Assembly: GCF_019977235.1 (NCBI RefSeq)
Contig: NZ_AP024646.1
Span: 3,968,001-4,032,000, forward strand
Length of the DNA: 64,000 bases
Reading direction: 5' to 3'
Source: Arthrobacter sp. StoSoilB5
GTDB taxonomy: Bacteria > Actinomycetota > Actinomycetes > Actinomycetales > Micrococcaceae
Position numbers and translations under genes: made by a program. The notes beneath the pieces are model-generated. The model made no database searches. It had not been told where the DNA came from and saw nothing but the letters and a program-made list of their open reading frames with translations. Of the stretch, positions 34,221 to 41,961 are shown in pieces. How positions within the stretch are numbered: the stretch's first letter is position 1; the number at the start of each line of letters is the position of its first letter.

Positions 34221-35735
34221 CTACTTCCGGACAGTTTCCTGAGGAGCCCCCTTTGAAGCAGCACTGCCCCAGCCTTCAACGGACTTAGGCTTGGCGAAGA
34301 ACAAGGCCGCCACAGCTCCGAGGAGGATCGCACAGGCGGGCAGCACGATCGACTGGCTCATCGCCGTCGAGAATCCTGCGTGCAGGGCCTCTGGCAGGAC
34401 ACCGTTCATGGACGCTTCATTGGCCGGAGTTCCGGCTGGCGCAGCGGGCAATCCGGCCGCAAGCCTGGCCTGAATCAGGGCGGCAATGGCCGCCGATCCA
34501 AGGACTGCGCCGATCTGGCGGGTGGTGTTGAAAACGCCAGAACCGGCCCCGGCCTGGCGTGGTTCGAGGTTTCGCGTGGTTGCGTTGGATACCGGCCCCC
34601 AAATGAAGCCGTTGGCAACACCCTGCAGGGCACTGGGAAGCAGGAACATCCAAATGGGAGTATCCGGGCGAAGAAGTGAAGCCGTCCAGAAGAGAGCTCC
34701 TGAAAGGCAAACCAGGCCGAAGGATGCGAACCAGCGCGGGTTGGCACGGTCGATCAGCTTGCCTACCAGGGGTGCCAAGCCGCCGGAGATCACTGCCATG
34801 GGAATCATGAGCAGCGCTGATTGGGTGGGGGTCAGGCCGCGCACCACTTGGTAGTAGAAGATGGTGGGCAGCGGGAACGCTGTCACTGTGAAGCCGACAA
34901 CCATGATGGTGGTGTTGCCCAGGGAGAAATTACGGTCCTTGAACAAACCGAGCGGCAGCAGCGGTTCCCCGCCGCGACGGCCAAGGAGCCACTGCCAGAG
35001 GACAAAGAGAACCAGGACGAAAAGACCTGCGGTGATCAAGCCCCACACGGTAACGGCACCCGTGACCGTTCCCCACTTGTACGTTTGGCCTTCCTGGATG
35101 CCAAAGACCAAAAGAAACATCCCGACGGCGGATAGCACCACGCCCATCACATCGAACGTATGGCTGTGTGTAGTCAGCTTCGGAACGAAACGCGTAACCA
35201 TGACGAAGGCGACAATGCCAATAGGGATGTTGACGAAGAAGATCCATTCCCACCCCAGGCCGTCCACCAGGACACCGCCGAGAATAGGACCCACCAGGAC
35301 CGCCATGCCGGCTGTGGCTCCCCAGAGTCCCATGGCGGCGCCACGGCGGTCCGGAGGGAAGATACGCGTGATGACTGCCATGGTCTGGGGCGTCATCATG
35401 GCCGCGCCGAATCCTTGAACCGCACGCGCGGCGATCAGCAAAGTGACCTCGCCGGAGAGGCCGCACCACAGCGAAGCCAAAGTGAAGACCACCAGGCCGA
35501 TCAGGTACAGGTTCTTCGGCCCGAAACGGTCACCCAGCCTGCCAGTGATGAGGAGAGGCACTGCGTAGGCCAGAAGGTAGGCGCTGGTAACCCAGATGAC
35601 GGAGTTGATATCCGTGTTAAGGCCCTCCATGATCCGCGGATTCGCGACCGACACAATGGTGGTGTCGATGAGGATCATGAAAAAGCCTATGACCAGTGAC
35701 CACAGCGCCGGCCAGGGCTTGGCTACGTTTTCCAA
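34221..35735 (-). CDS. DHA2-family MFS drug exporter (EmrB/QacA type)
   Basis: The 504-residue protein has fourteen hydrophobic segments. Motif A shows as GRLGDRFGPK after TM2 and motif C as the GAATGMAVLVGPILGGVLVD segment in TM5. The LIDTTIVSVANPRI stretch in TM1 is typical of EmrB/QacA proteins, which export drugs or cations by proton antiport. I take a TTG start (MENVAKPWPAL) because AGAAGGAA lies right before it; the longer upstream frame reaches into the ankyrin gene. It is the last of a minus-strand series and ends at a hairpin. Substrate is unknown. Confidence 0.88.
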   Translation of the reverse strand: MENVAKPWPALWSLVIGFFMILIDTTIVSVANPRIMEGLNTDINSVIWVTSAYLLAYAVPLLITGRLGDRFGPKNLYLIGLVVFTLASLWCGLSGEVTLLIAARAVQGFGAAMMTPQTMAVITRIFPPDRRGAAMGLWGATAGMAVLVGPILGGVLVDGLGWEWIFFVNIPIGIVAFVMVTRFVPKLTTHSHTFDVMGVVLSAVGMFLLVFGIQEGQTYKWGTVTGAVTVWGLITAGLFVLVLFVLWQWLLGRRGGEPLLPLGLFKDRNFSLGNTTIMVVGFTVTAFPLPTIFYYQVVRGLTPTQSALLMIPMAVISGGLAPLVGKLIDRANPRWFASFGLVCLSGALFWTASLLRPDTPIWMFLLPSALQGVANGFIWGPVSNATTRNLEPRQAGAGSGVFNTTRQIGAVLGSAAIAALIQARLAAGLPAAPAGTPANEASMNGVLPEALHAGFSTAMSQSIVLPACAILLGAVAALFFAKPKSVEGWGSAASKGAPQETVRK

Positions 35736-35799
35736 GGGATTCCTTCTGGTGTGTGCTTCAACCAGCCCGTTTTCCTCCAAACGGCCCACGACATGGCTC

Positions 35800-36234
35800 T
35801 TAGTCGAGGAGGGCCAGTATTTCGGCCCGGGCAAACATCTTGGCCGCCTCGCGAGCGGTGGGGGTTCCGGCGTCGGGGTCTGCTCCTGCGTCCAGCAGCG
35901 CCCGGGCGACGCCGGTGTATCCCTTGAATACCGCGCCGGCAAGAGGCGTCTGTCCCCGGTCGTTGGGGGTATTCACGTCGGCGCCGTGATGCAGAATCAG
36001 CTGCACCGTTTCCTCGTGCCCGTGGTAGGCAGCGAGCATCAGGAGGGAATCCCCGGAAGCGTTGGTGAGCGTGGCAGGGGCACCGGCGTTCAGGTAGCTT
36101 CGAAGCATGTCGGTGTTGCCTTCGCGGGCGGCGTCGAAGAGCGCATGGGCCAAGGCAACTGTTTCGTCGTCGGCGCCCAATTCGCCGTTGGCAGAGTCGG
36201 CTTCGGATCCAGTGCTGTGACTCGGTTGGCTCAT
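35800..36234 (-). CDS. ankyrin-repeat protein
   Basis: The 144-residue protein is made of about three and a half ankyrin repeats. Examples are GDSLLMLAAYHGHEETVQLILHH, then DRGQTPLAGAVFKGYTGVARALLDAGAD. An acidic, Ser-rich N-terminus of about 25 residues precedes them. Ankyrin repeats mediate protein binding. It overlaps the ygfZ-like gene by four bases (ATGA), so the two are translationally coupled and may act together. Small bacterial ankyrin proteins are often immunity or chaperone-like factors; nothing here decides. Confidence 0.92.
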   Translation of the reverse strand: MSQPSHSTGSEADSANGELGADDETVALAHALFDAAREGNTDMLRSYLNAGAPATLTNASGDSLLMLAAYHGHEETVQLILHHGADVNTPNDRGQTPLAGAVFKGYTGVARALLDAGADPDAGTPTAREAAKMFARAEILALLD

Positions 36235-37316
36235 CGGTGGGGTCCCTTCAGGAATCCGGTTTGGCGCCCGACGACCTGGCCGGCGTCGGGGGCGACGATC
36301 ACTTCCTGGGCTGCGGTGTAAGGCTCCTCGCCGTCCATGACCGTCAAGGTTTCATCCGCCGGAACGGAGCGCTTGATGACAGCCAAAGCCACTGGGCCCA
36401 TCTCGAAGTGCTGCGCCACAGATGTCAGAGTACCCACCTTGCGCTCCCCCGCAAATACAACACTGCCAACAGCCGGAAGCGTATGCTGCGAGCCGTCCAG
36501 CTGCAGGAAAACAAGGCGCCGCGGCGGGTGGCCCAGATTGTGCACGCGTGCGATGGTCTCCTGGCCTTTGTAGCAGCCCTTGTTCAAGTGAACGGAGGTG
36601 CGAATAAGGTCCAGCTCATGGGGAATGGTCTTATCATCCGTCTCGGCACCGAGGCGCGGCCGCCACGCGGCGATCCGCAGGGCATCGGCGGAACTGGCGC
36701 CAGCCAGCGGCAAGCCTTCGACGGCTGTTTCCAGCTCTTGTGCCGGGACGAGGTATTCGAACCACGGGCGTTCGAGCCCGGGATGCGATTCCTCCGGCAC
36801 GGTGCTGTAGGAATAACCGCCAGGTCCTACGTGCGGCCACGGATCTTCCCATACCAAGTAACCGGCCAGCTTCTCCACGGGCTTCGTGGAGCCAAGGACT
36901 GCCCATTCCCCGGAGACATCGGTGATCTCCACGCGCAGCATGAACTTCATCTTGTTCAACCACTCTGCCAACGGTGCCGCTTCTTCGGCCTCGACGATCA
37001 ACCACGTGGTTTCACCGTCGTCAATGACCCGTGCATCGAACTCGATGCGGCCCTGGACACTAAGCAGCAGCAGTTCGCTGGCAACGCGCGGCTGGAGGTT
37101 GGTTACCTGCTGTGATGAAAGCGTGTTGAGCCAGCTGAGCCGATCCGGCCCGGACACTGTCACCACGCCGCGATGCGAAAGATCGACGACGGCGGTACCG
37201 GTTGCCAGGGCGCGTTGCTCCCGCAGGGGCTCGCCGTAGTGGGCCGCGACGCCGGCATCCAGGCCAGTATCCTCGACAGCGCCAGGGCGCGACAACAGGG
37301 GGCTCTTGTAAGTCAT
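36231..37316 (-). CDS. ygfZ: YgfZ-type folate-binding Fe-S repair protein
   Basis: The 361-residue protein is related to the T-protein of the glycine cleavage system but belongs to the YgfZ/COG0354 group, which uses tetrahydrofolate to maintain certain Fe-S enzymes. The diagnostic motif NKGCYKGQET with its invariant Cys is near residue 245. The N-terminal DLSHRGVVTVSGPDRLSWLN matches GcvT-fold proteins. The start is an ATG (MTYKSPLLSRPG). Its stop overlaps the start of the ankyrin gene. The name is by family; local evidence for an Fe-S partner is absent. Confidence 0.92.
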   Translation of the reverse strand: MTYKSPLLSRPGAVEDTGLDAGVAAHYGEPLREQRALATGTAVVDLSHRGVVTVSGPDRLSWLNTLSSQQVTNLQPRVASELLLLSVQGRIEFDARVIDDGETTWLIVEAEEAAPLAEWLNKMKFMLRVEITDVSGEWAVLGSTKPVEKLAGYLVWEDPWPHVGPGGYSYSTVPEESHPGLERPWFEYLVPAQELETAVEGLPLAGASSADALRIAAWRPRLGAETDDKTIPHELDLIRTSVHLNKGCYKGQETIARVHNLGHPPRRLVFLQLDGSQHTLPAVGSVVFAGERKVGTLTSVAQHFEMGPVALAVIKRSVPADETLTVMDGEEPYTAAQEVIVAPDAGQVVGRQTGFLKGPHR

Positions 37317-37355
37317 ATGTAGTAGAAGTCCTTGAGGCTCGGGGGTATTCCGAAA

Positions 37356-38078
37356 TCAGCGGTATTCCGGGTTTTCGAAGTCGAATCGGGTGCCCGCTTT
37401 CCATTCCTCCGGCAGGTTGCCGTAGGCGGGAATGCCCCCGGCCTCCCTGAGAAGGCGGGCCATGTGCATGAGGTTCCAGGACATGAAAGTGGTGTTCCTG
37501 TTAGTAAAATCACTCTCCGGACCGCCGGACCCTTCATCCAGGTAGCTGGGTCCCGGGCCCACGGGACCGATCCATCCGGCATCTGCCTGGGGAGGGATAG
37601 TGAAGCCGATATGTTGGAGGCTGTAAAGCACGTTCATGGAACAGTGCTTGATGCCGTCTTCATTGCCCGTGATGAGGCATCCGCCCACCTTCGGGTAGAA
37701 CGCCCACTGTCCCTTGTCAGTCAGTTCACCGGAGTGGGCGTACAGACGCTCAATGAGCTTCTTGGTCTGCGAAGAGTTGTCGCCCAGCCAGATGGGACCG
37801 GCAACCACGACGATGTCGGCCTCAGCAACCAGGGGATAGATCTCCGGCCATTCATCGGTCTTCCAGCCGTGCTCCCGCATATCCGGATAGACGCCGCTGG
37901 CGATATCGTGGTCGACGGTCCGGATGAGGCGGGTAGTGACGCCCTGCTTTTCCATGATGCCGCGACTGATCCGGATCAACCCATCGGTGTTGCTGAGCTG
38001 CGGGGAAGGTTTCAAGGTGCCGTTGAAGAACACGGCCTTGAGTCCCTCGTAGCCTCCCGGTTTGAGGTGGTTATTCAC
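37356..38078 (-). CDS. flavodoxin-fold NAD(P)H-dependent FMN reductase-like protein
   Basis: The 240-residue product has a flavodoxin/NADPH-dependent FMN reductase fold. AVFFNGTLKPSPQLSNTDGL near residues 15-35 is the flavin-phosphate loop, and EADIVVVAGPIWLGDNSSQTKKLIERL around 110-135 is the conserved flavin-contacting segment. ITGNEDGIKHC follows. Likely a quinone, azo or flavin reductase. It lies between ygfZ and the nitrobindin-like gene on the same strand with short gaps. The exact electron acceptor is not predictable. Confidence 0.85.
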   Translation of the reverse strand: MNNHLKPGGYEGLKAVFFNGTLKPSPQLSNTDGLIRISRGIMEKQGVTTRLIRTVDHDIASGVYPDMREHGWKTDEWPEIYPLVAEADIVVVAGPIWLGDNSSQTKKLIERLYAHSGELTDKGQWAFYPKVGGCLITGNEDGIKHCSMNVLYSLQHIGFTIPPQADAGWIGPVGPGPSYLDEGSGGPESDFTNRNTTFMSWNLMHMARLLREAGGIPAYGNLPEEWKAGTRFDFENPEYR

Positions 38079-38135
38079 TAGCTGCTCCTTTGCTGGTTTG
38101 CGTGTGGAACGTTCAGTGAGACCCCGTGCCGGGCG

Positions 38136-38735
38136 TCAGGAAACCTTGTGAAGGAACGCCGAAGCGTGAGCTTCCAAAGCCTTGCCGTTGGCCGCAACAT
38201 CCCAGCGCCACAGGAGGTTGCCGTCCACCAGGCCGAAGATCCGGGTTGCGGCGGTGTACTCCTTGGAGTGGCTGCCCCGCATCACCATATCCGTGCTGAG
38301 CTGGATTTGCGGACCCTTGATCTGGCCGTAGTAGAGCTCCGTGATTCCGCCAGGATGGGCAATTGACACCGAGATATCGAAGCCGCCTTCTTTGTTGCGG
38401 CGTTCCTCAACCTCATCGGCGGTCTTGAGCACAGGAACGATGTCCGCCGGGATAAGCCCGGGACCACCGTCGCCTTCCTGCAGCTTCCGCTCCAAGGCCC
38501 AGAACCCGGTTTCAACGGTCAGCGGGCGCAACTTTGCGCCGGCGTCGTCGCTGATCCAGGTCTCGGCCCTGTATTGCAGGTACGGCAGACCGTTATGGGT
38601 GAAGGAAACGTGCTGGACGAAATGCTCCGAATCCTCATCACCGGTGCCAAGCCGGCCGCGGCCTTCCCACTCACCAATGAGCCAGGAAAGCGGGACGAGT
38701 TCAGGCGTCAGGTCTGTTGGGATCTCAATAGGCAC
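38136..38735 (-). CDS. nitrobindin-like heme-binding beta-barrel protein
   Basis: The 199-residue protein belongs to the FABP-like DUF1794/nitrobindin family. The diagnostic GEWEGRGRLG (GxWxGxG) is at residues 21-30, and a conserved His near the C-terminus (EAHASAFLHK) is the expected heme ligand. Actinobacterial nitrobindins bind ferric heme and detoxify or isomerise peroxynitrite. It stands 57 bases upstream of the flavodoxin-like gene on the same strand; an FMN reductase beside a heme protein is suggestive of a redox pair, but that is inference. Confidence 0.9.
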   Translation of the reverse strand: MPIEIPTDLTPELVPLSWLIGEWEGRGRLGTGDEDSEHFVQHVSFTHNGLPYLQYRAETWISDDAGAKLRPLTVETGFWALERKLQEGDGGPGLIPADIVPVLKTADEVEERRNKEGGFDISVSIAHPGGITELYYGQIKGPQIQLSTDMVMRGSHSKEYTAATRIFGLVDGNLLWRWDVAANGKALEAHASAFLHKVS

Positions 38736-38772
38736 AACGACTACCTCTTTTGGACTGCAGGATCAGAAGGCT

Positions 38773-38886
38773 TTACTTCTGGCCCTTGAAAAGGCGGTAA
38801 ACAACGAAACCCGCAAACCACGCCATGGCAATGCTTGCCAGGCCAAGGAGAACGAGGAAGAAGATTTCAAATGCGAGTACAGACAT
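38773..38886 (-). CDS. 37-residue single-pass membrane peptide
   Basis: A 38-codon frame gives a hydrophobic peptide starting MSVLAFEIFFLVLLGLASIA and ending YRLFKGQK, one helix with a basic end. It lies 37 bases upstream of the nitrobindin-like gene and 16 bases after another membrane protein gene. Codon use matches its neighbours. A GGATTGCATC sequence before the ATG is only a weak ribosome-binding site, which lowers confidence. Function unknown. Confidence 0.55.
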   Translation of the reverse strand: MSVLAFEIFFLVLLGLASIAMAWFAGFVVYRLFKGQK

Positions 38887-38902
38887 GATGCAATCCTAAC
38901 CG

Positions 38903-39637
38903 TTAGTAGATGAGTAGTTTGTCTATGAAGTAGGCCAAGGCTCCTACAGCCCACACCGGCGCGACGCCCATTCCCACAGCGGCGGCAATGTTAAGCCGCC
39001 CGCGCCTGAGAGTTGTCATACGCCGGAAACACACAAGGACTGAGCCAACCACGACGCCCACCAGCGCAGCGGGCAGCACTGCGATGTCGGAAAAAACAAG
39101 TCCGGCCAAGGGGCCCATGAGACCGGCCATGACGATGCCGAGGGGACCCACAATCCGGTCAGGCCATCGGATGATGCCCACCAGGAGAGCCACTGCAGCG
39201 CTCAACCCGGCAACCAGGACCATTTCCTTGACCCCGTTGAACCGGGCTCCGGCCACCCATCCCGCACCGAGGCAATTCAACAGGACACCCGCACAACAGC
39301 CGAGTGTCGATTCCAGGCGCTGGGCCTGCCCCGTGCCCCTAACCAGTTGGATGATGAACACCGCCATCACGCCCAAGGCAATAAAGGCGGGGGTACCATC
39401 CAGGAATCCAGGGGCCGGTATATAGGCGGCCGTAACGGCGGACCCGGCACCGGCCAAGGCGATAACGGAGGCCAGCGTTTTCTTGGCGGGGACTGCAAGG
39501 AAATGGGGCCACCCAAGCCCCACAGCCGCCGACGCGGCAATGCCTACGCCCACCATGGCTTCCCGGGAAACGAAGGTGCTGGCCACGATGGCTGCGAGCG
39601 CCACGAGTCCGAATACCCCGATGCTCCAAGACTTCAC
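38903..39637 (-). CDS. polytopic membrane protein, function unknown
   Basis: From a GTG start (MKSWSIGVFGL) the product has about 244 residues with seven or eight hydrophobic helices and few polar residues, no catalytic motif and a short Arg-rich loop FRRMTTLRRGRLN before the last helices. The longer frame of 291 residues has a polar N-terminus unlike a membrane protein, hence the shorter choice; GAGGT lies about 12 bases upstream, rather far. It is divergent from glnR. I do not recognise the family. Confidence 0.7.
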   Translation of the reverse strand: MKSWSIGVFGLVALAAIVASTFVSREAMVGVGIAASAAVGLGWPHFLAVPAKKTLASVIALAGAGSAVTAAYIPAPGFLDGTPAFIALGVMAVFIIQLVRGTGQAQRLESTLGCCAGVLLNCLGAGWVAGARFNGVKEMVLVAGLSAAVALLVGIIRWPDRIVGPLGIVMAGLMGPLAGLVFSDIAVLPAALVGVVVGSVLVCFRRMTTLRRGRLNIAAAVGMGVAPVWAVGALAYFIDKLLIY

Positions 39638-39772
39638 TGTGTGCCCGACCTCAATTCGATGCGCCTTACGACCTCCCGACAATCCTGCCTTATGGCGGAC
39701 GAATATGTCGTAATTCCGGTGGTGGCCCGTCACGAATCCCTGACTGGCGGGGTCTGGGTGGGTATACTCGGA

Positions 39773-39778
39773 CTTCAA
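39773..39778 (+). promoter_or_regulatory. candidate glnR promoter -10 box
   Basis: TATACT stands about 120 bases before glnR. No good -35 is present. It is the strongest -10 match in the divergent gap. Confidence 0.4.
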
Positions 39779-39899
39779 CGGCGCACAGTATTTGCCTTGA
39801 TCCCGTTACAACGGGCAGAGGCTTGCCAGCTGCCGTGACCGGCCGGTGAAACTCCGGTTTCGACGCCCGATGATGCGCGTACAGCCCATTGGAGGAACT

Positions 39900-40598
39900 A
39901 TGTCGCACATCCTGCTCCTGACGAACAGCACCGGCTCTTCGGTGGACATTCTGCCTGCCCTTGAGCTGCTCAACCACCGCGTTCACATCCTCCCGGCAGA
40001 ACCAACCGCGCTGCTTGAAACCGATCCCACGGACATCGTCTTCCTGGATGCCCGCAAGGACCTGGTGGGGGCACGCTCGCTGACGCAGCTCCTGAAGGCC
40101 ACCGGACTCAGCGCCCCGCTCATGCTGATTCTTACCGAGGGCGGCATGGCTGCCGTGTCCTCTGCGTGGTCAGTGGATGACATCGTGCTGGATTCAGCAG
40201 GCCCTGCCGAGGTCGAAGCCAGAATCCGTCTGGCCATGGCCCGCGCTGTTCCAGGCGAAGAGGAAACGCAAACGGAGATCCGCGCTGCCGGCGTCGTCAT
40301 CGACGAAGCGAGCTATACGGCCCGCGTCAGCGGCCAACCCTTGAACCTGACGTTCAAGGAATTCGAGCTCCTGAAATACCTTGCCCAGCACCCCGGCCGC
40401 GTGTTTACCCGCCAGCAACTGCTCACCGAAGTCTGGGGCTACGACTACTACGGCGGCACCCGCACAGTAGACGTGCACATTCGGCGGCTTCGCGCCAAGC
40501 TCGGCGTTGACCACGAGAATCTCATCAGCACGGTCCGCAACGTCGGTTACCGCCTGACACTGGTCAGGCTCCCGGATGACGAACTCTCGGAGGCATAA
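39900..40598 (+). CDS. glnR: GlnR, OmpR-family nitrogen-assimilation regulator
   Basis: The 232-residue protein matches actinobacterial GlnR along its whole length: [10 protein letters not shown] at the start, Asp50 in [37 protein letters not shown], and the winged-helix [20 protein letters not shown] with [23 protein letters not shown]. GlnR is an orphan regulator that acts without phosphorylation, its receiver Asp50 stabilising the homodimer, and controls glnA, amtB and related genes. GGAGG lies 5 bases before the ATG. Position next to mshD is the usual actinobacterial context, which supports the name. Confidence 0.95.
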   Translation: MSHILLLTNSTGSSVDILPALELLNHRVHILPAEPTALLETDPTDIVFLDARKDLVGARSLTQLLKATGLSAPLMLILTEGGMAAVSSAWSVDDIVLDSAGPAEVEARIRLAMARAVPGEEETQTEIRAAGVVIDEASYTARVSGQPLNLTFKEFELLKYLAQHPGRVFTRQQLLTEVWGYDYYGGTRTVDVHIRRLRAKLGVDHENLISTVRNVGYRLTLVRLPDDELSEA

Positions 40599-40636
40599 AC
40601 TCCGTACCCACTGAACACTCGGGTATACAGACGAAA

Positions 40637-40672
40637 GAAGAGGCCAGGATTCACACGAATCCTGGCCTCTTC
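40637..40672. terminator. bidirectional terminator after glnR and the tRNA-like element
   Basis: GAAGAGGCCAGGATTC and its exact complement (16 bp) enclose an ACAC loop. On the plus strand it closes glnR; on the minus strand it lies 7 bases beyond the CCA end of the tRNA-like element and is followed by TTTCGTC. Confidence 0.9.
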
Positions 40673-40679
40673 CGATTTC

Positions 40680-40734
40680 TGGTGGAGGACATACGGGTCG
40701 AACGTATCGAGGCCACCCCACTGGTGGATCCCCC
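40680..40734 (-). ncRNA. tRNA-like element without anticodon arm (tRNA pseudogene or small RNA)
   Basis: The minus strand folds as a truncated tRNA. GGGGGAT pairs with GTCCTCC through two G-U pairs as a 7-bp acceptor stem; CCACC-AGTGG-GGTGG forms a D-like hairpin; CCTCG links to a perfect T-arm, ATACG-TTCGACC-CGTAT; the 3' end is A plus an encoded CCA. There is no anticodon arm, so it cannot decode. The GGGGGAT start and D-loop recall tRNA-Ser. A terminator follows 7 bases later, so it could be a transcribed unit. It may be a degenerate tRNA; transcription is not proven. Confidence 0.45.
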
Positions 40735-40861
40735 CTGCGTTGACTCTTGCAGTGTTGACTAACGCGCTACGTTACCCAAGCGGCAAACCGCAAAGCCGAA
40801 CGAGATAACGAGCCTACAGCCGTTTCGGGGGGACTTCAAATTACACGGCTTGCCCCGGACG

Positions 40862-40867
40862 TATAGC
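40862..40867 (+). promoter_or_regulatory. -10 box of a possibly leaderless mshD transcript
   Basis: TATAGC ends 8 bases before the mshD ATG, which would place the transcript start at or next to the start codon. No ribosome-binding site is present, in keeping with a leaderless message. Confidence 0.45.
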
Positions 40868-40875
40868 CTTACATC

Positions 40876-41856
40876 ATGAGTCACGCGCACCCCGAGACCT
40901 GGCCAGTACTGCTCGTCACCGGCGCCCTCGATCCCGAACTCCTCAAGGACTTCAGGACCCTCGCTGCGGCTGCCGAGGAATCCGATGGAAACCCTCCCCT
41001 GTCCGAACAGACAATGGTGATGTTGCGTGGCGCCGATGCTGGCGACCATTCCGTCCTGTCGCTCGCCCTTTACGCCCCGGACGAGGATTCAGATCCAGCA
41101 ACTGCGGAAGATCTGGCGGGGATCGCCGTCGTCGTTGAAGCGCCTGGCCCATCAGGAACAACGGACGTCCTGGAGCTCGCCGTCCACCCCACCTATCGCA
41201 ACCAAGGCGTGGCGGTCCGCCTGCTGGAGGCATTGGAAGGCAAACGCGGTTTTGACGGCTTGAGTGCATGGTCCCATGGCAACCACGAGGCCGCTGCGGA
41301 GCTGGCAACGCGCTTTGGCTACGGTCCCGCGCGCGAACTCTGGAAGATGCGGTTGATGTCCTCCACCTCCGCGCTGCCCGACGCCGGCCTTCCGGACGGA
41401 GTCTCACTGCGCGCCTTCGTGCCTGGACAGGACGAGGAGGCCTGGCTGGCGGCCAACCGCGCGGCTTTCTCGCATCACCCTGAGCAGGGTTCAATGACGC
41501 GTGCCGATCTTGAGGCCCGCAAGGCCGAAGATTGGTTTGATCCGGCCGGTTTCCTTCTGGCCGTCAACGATGAAGGCGAACTGCTGGGATTCCATTGGAC
41601 CAAAGTCCACCCCCGGCAAGGAACCCATCCCGCGATCGGCGAGGTTTACGTTGTGGGTGTGACGCCCAAAGCGCAGGGCCTTGGCTTGGGTAAAGCGCTC
41701 ACTGTGGCCGGAATCAAGTATCTGCAGGACAAGGACCTGCACGCCGTCATGCTCTATGTCGACGCAGACAATCAGGCCGCTGTGTCCCTATATCAGAAGC
41801 TTGGCTTCGTCCGCTGGGACACCGATGTGATGTATGCACCTTTAACCAAGAATTAA
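40876..41856 (+). CDS. mshD: mycothiol synthase
   Basis: MshD acetylates Cys-GlcN-Ins with acetyl-CoA in the last step of mycothiol synthesis. The 326-residue protein has two GNAT domains: the first carries LAVHPTYRNQGVAVRLLEAL, the second the active fold with GFHWTKVHP, VGVTPKAQGLGLGKAL and YVDADNQAAVSLYQKLGF, all typical of MshD. Its position after glnR is conserved. The ATG start has no ribosome-binding site but a -10 box just ahead. Identity is secure by motif and context. Confidence 0.94.
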   Translation: MSHAHPETWPVLLVTGALDPELLKDFRTLAAAAEESDGNPPLSEQTMVMLRGADAGDHSVLSLALYAPDEDSDPATAEDLAGIAVVVEAPGPSGTTDVLELAVHPTYRNQGVAVRLLEALEGKRGFDGLSAWSHGNHEAAAELATRFGYGPARELWKMRLMSSTSALPDAGLPDGVSLRAFVPGQDEEAWLAANRAAFSHHPEQGSMTRADLEARKAEDWFDPAGFLLAVNDEGELLGFHWTKVHPRQGTHPAIGEVYVVGVTPKAQGLGLGKALTVAGIKYLQDKDLHAVMLYVDADNQAAVSLYQKLGFVRWDTDVMYAPLTKN

Positions 41857-41961
41857 CGTCAGCATCCCGCCGCAAGGAAAGCCGGGGACTTCTTGGATTC
41901 GGGCACTGAAATTGCTTGTAATGTGGGAGGAAACCCCAGTCCTGAGCTTAGGAGAACCCCA

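Noticed and set aside
40680..40875. tmRNA or a complete tRNA-Ser/Leu between glnR and mshD
   Set aside because: A T-arm, acceptor stem and CCA are there, but the required upstream half (tag reading frame or anticodon arm) is missing, and the mshD start leaves no room for a tmRNA of normal length.
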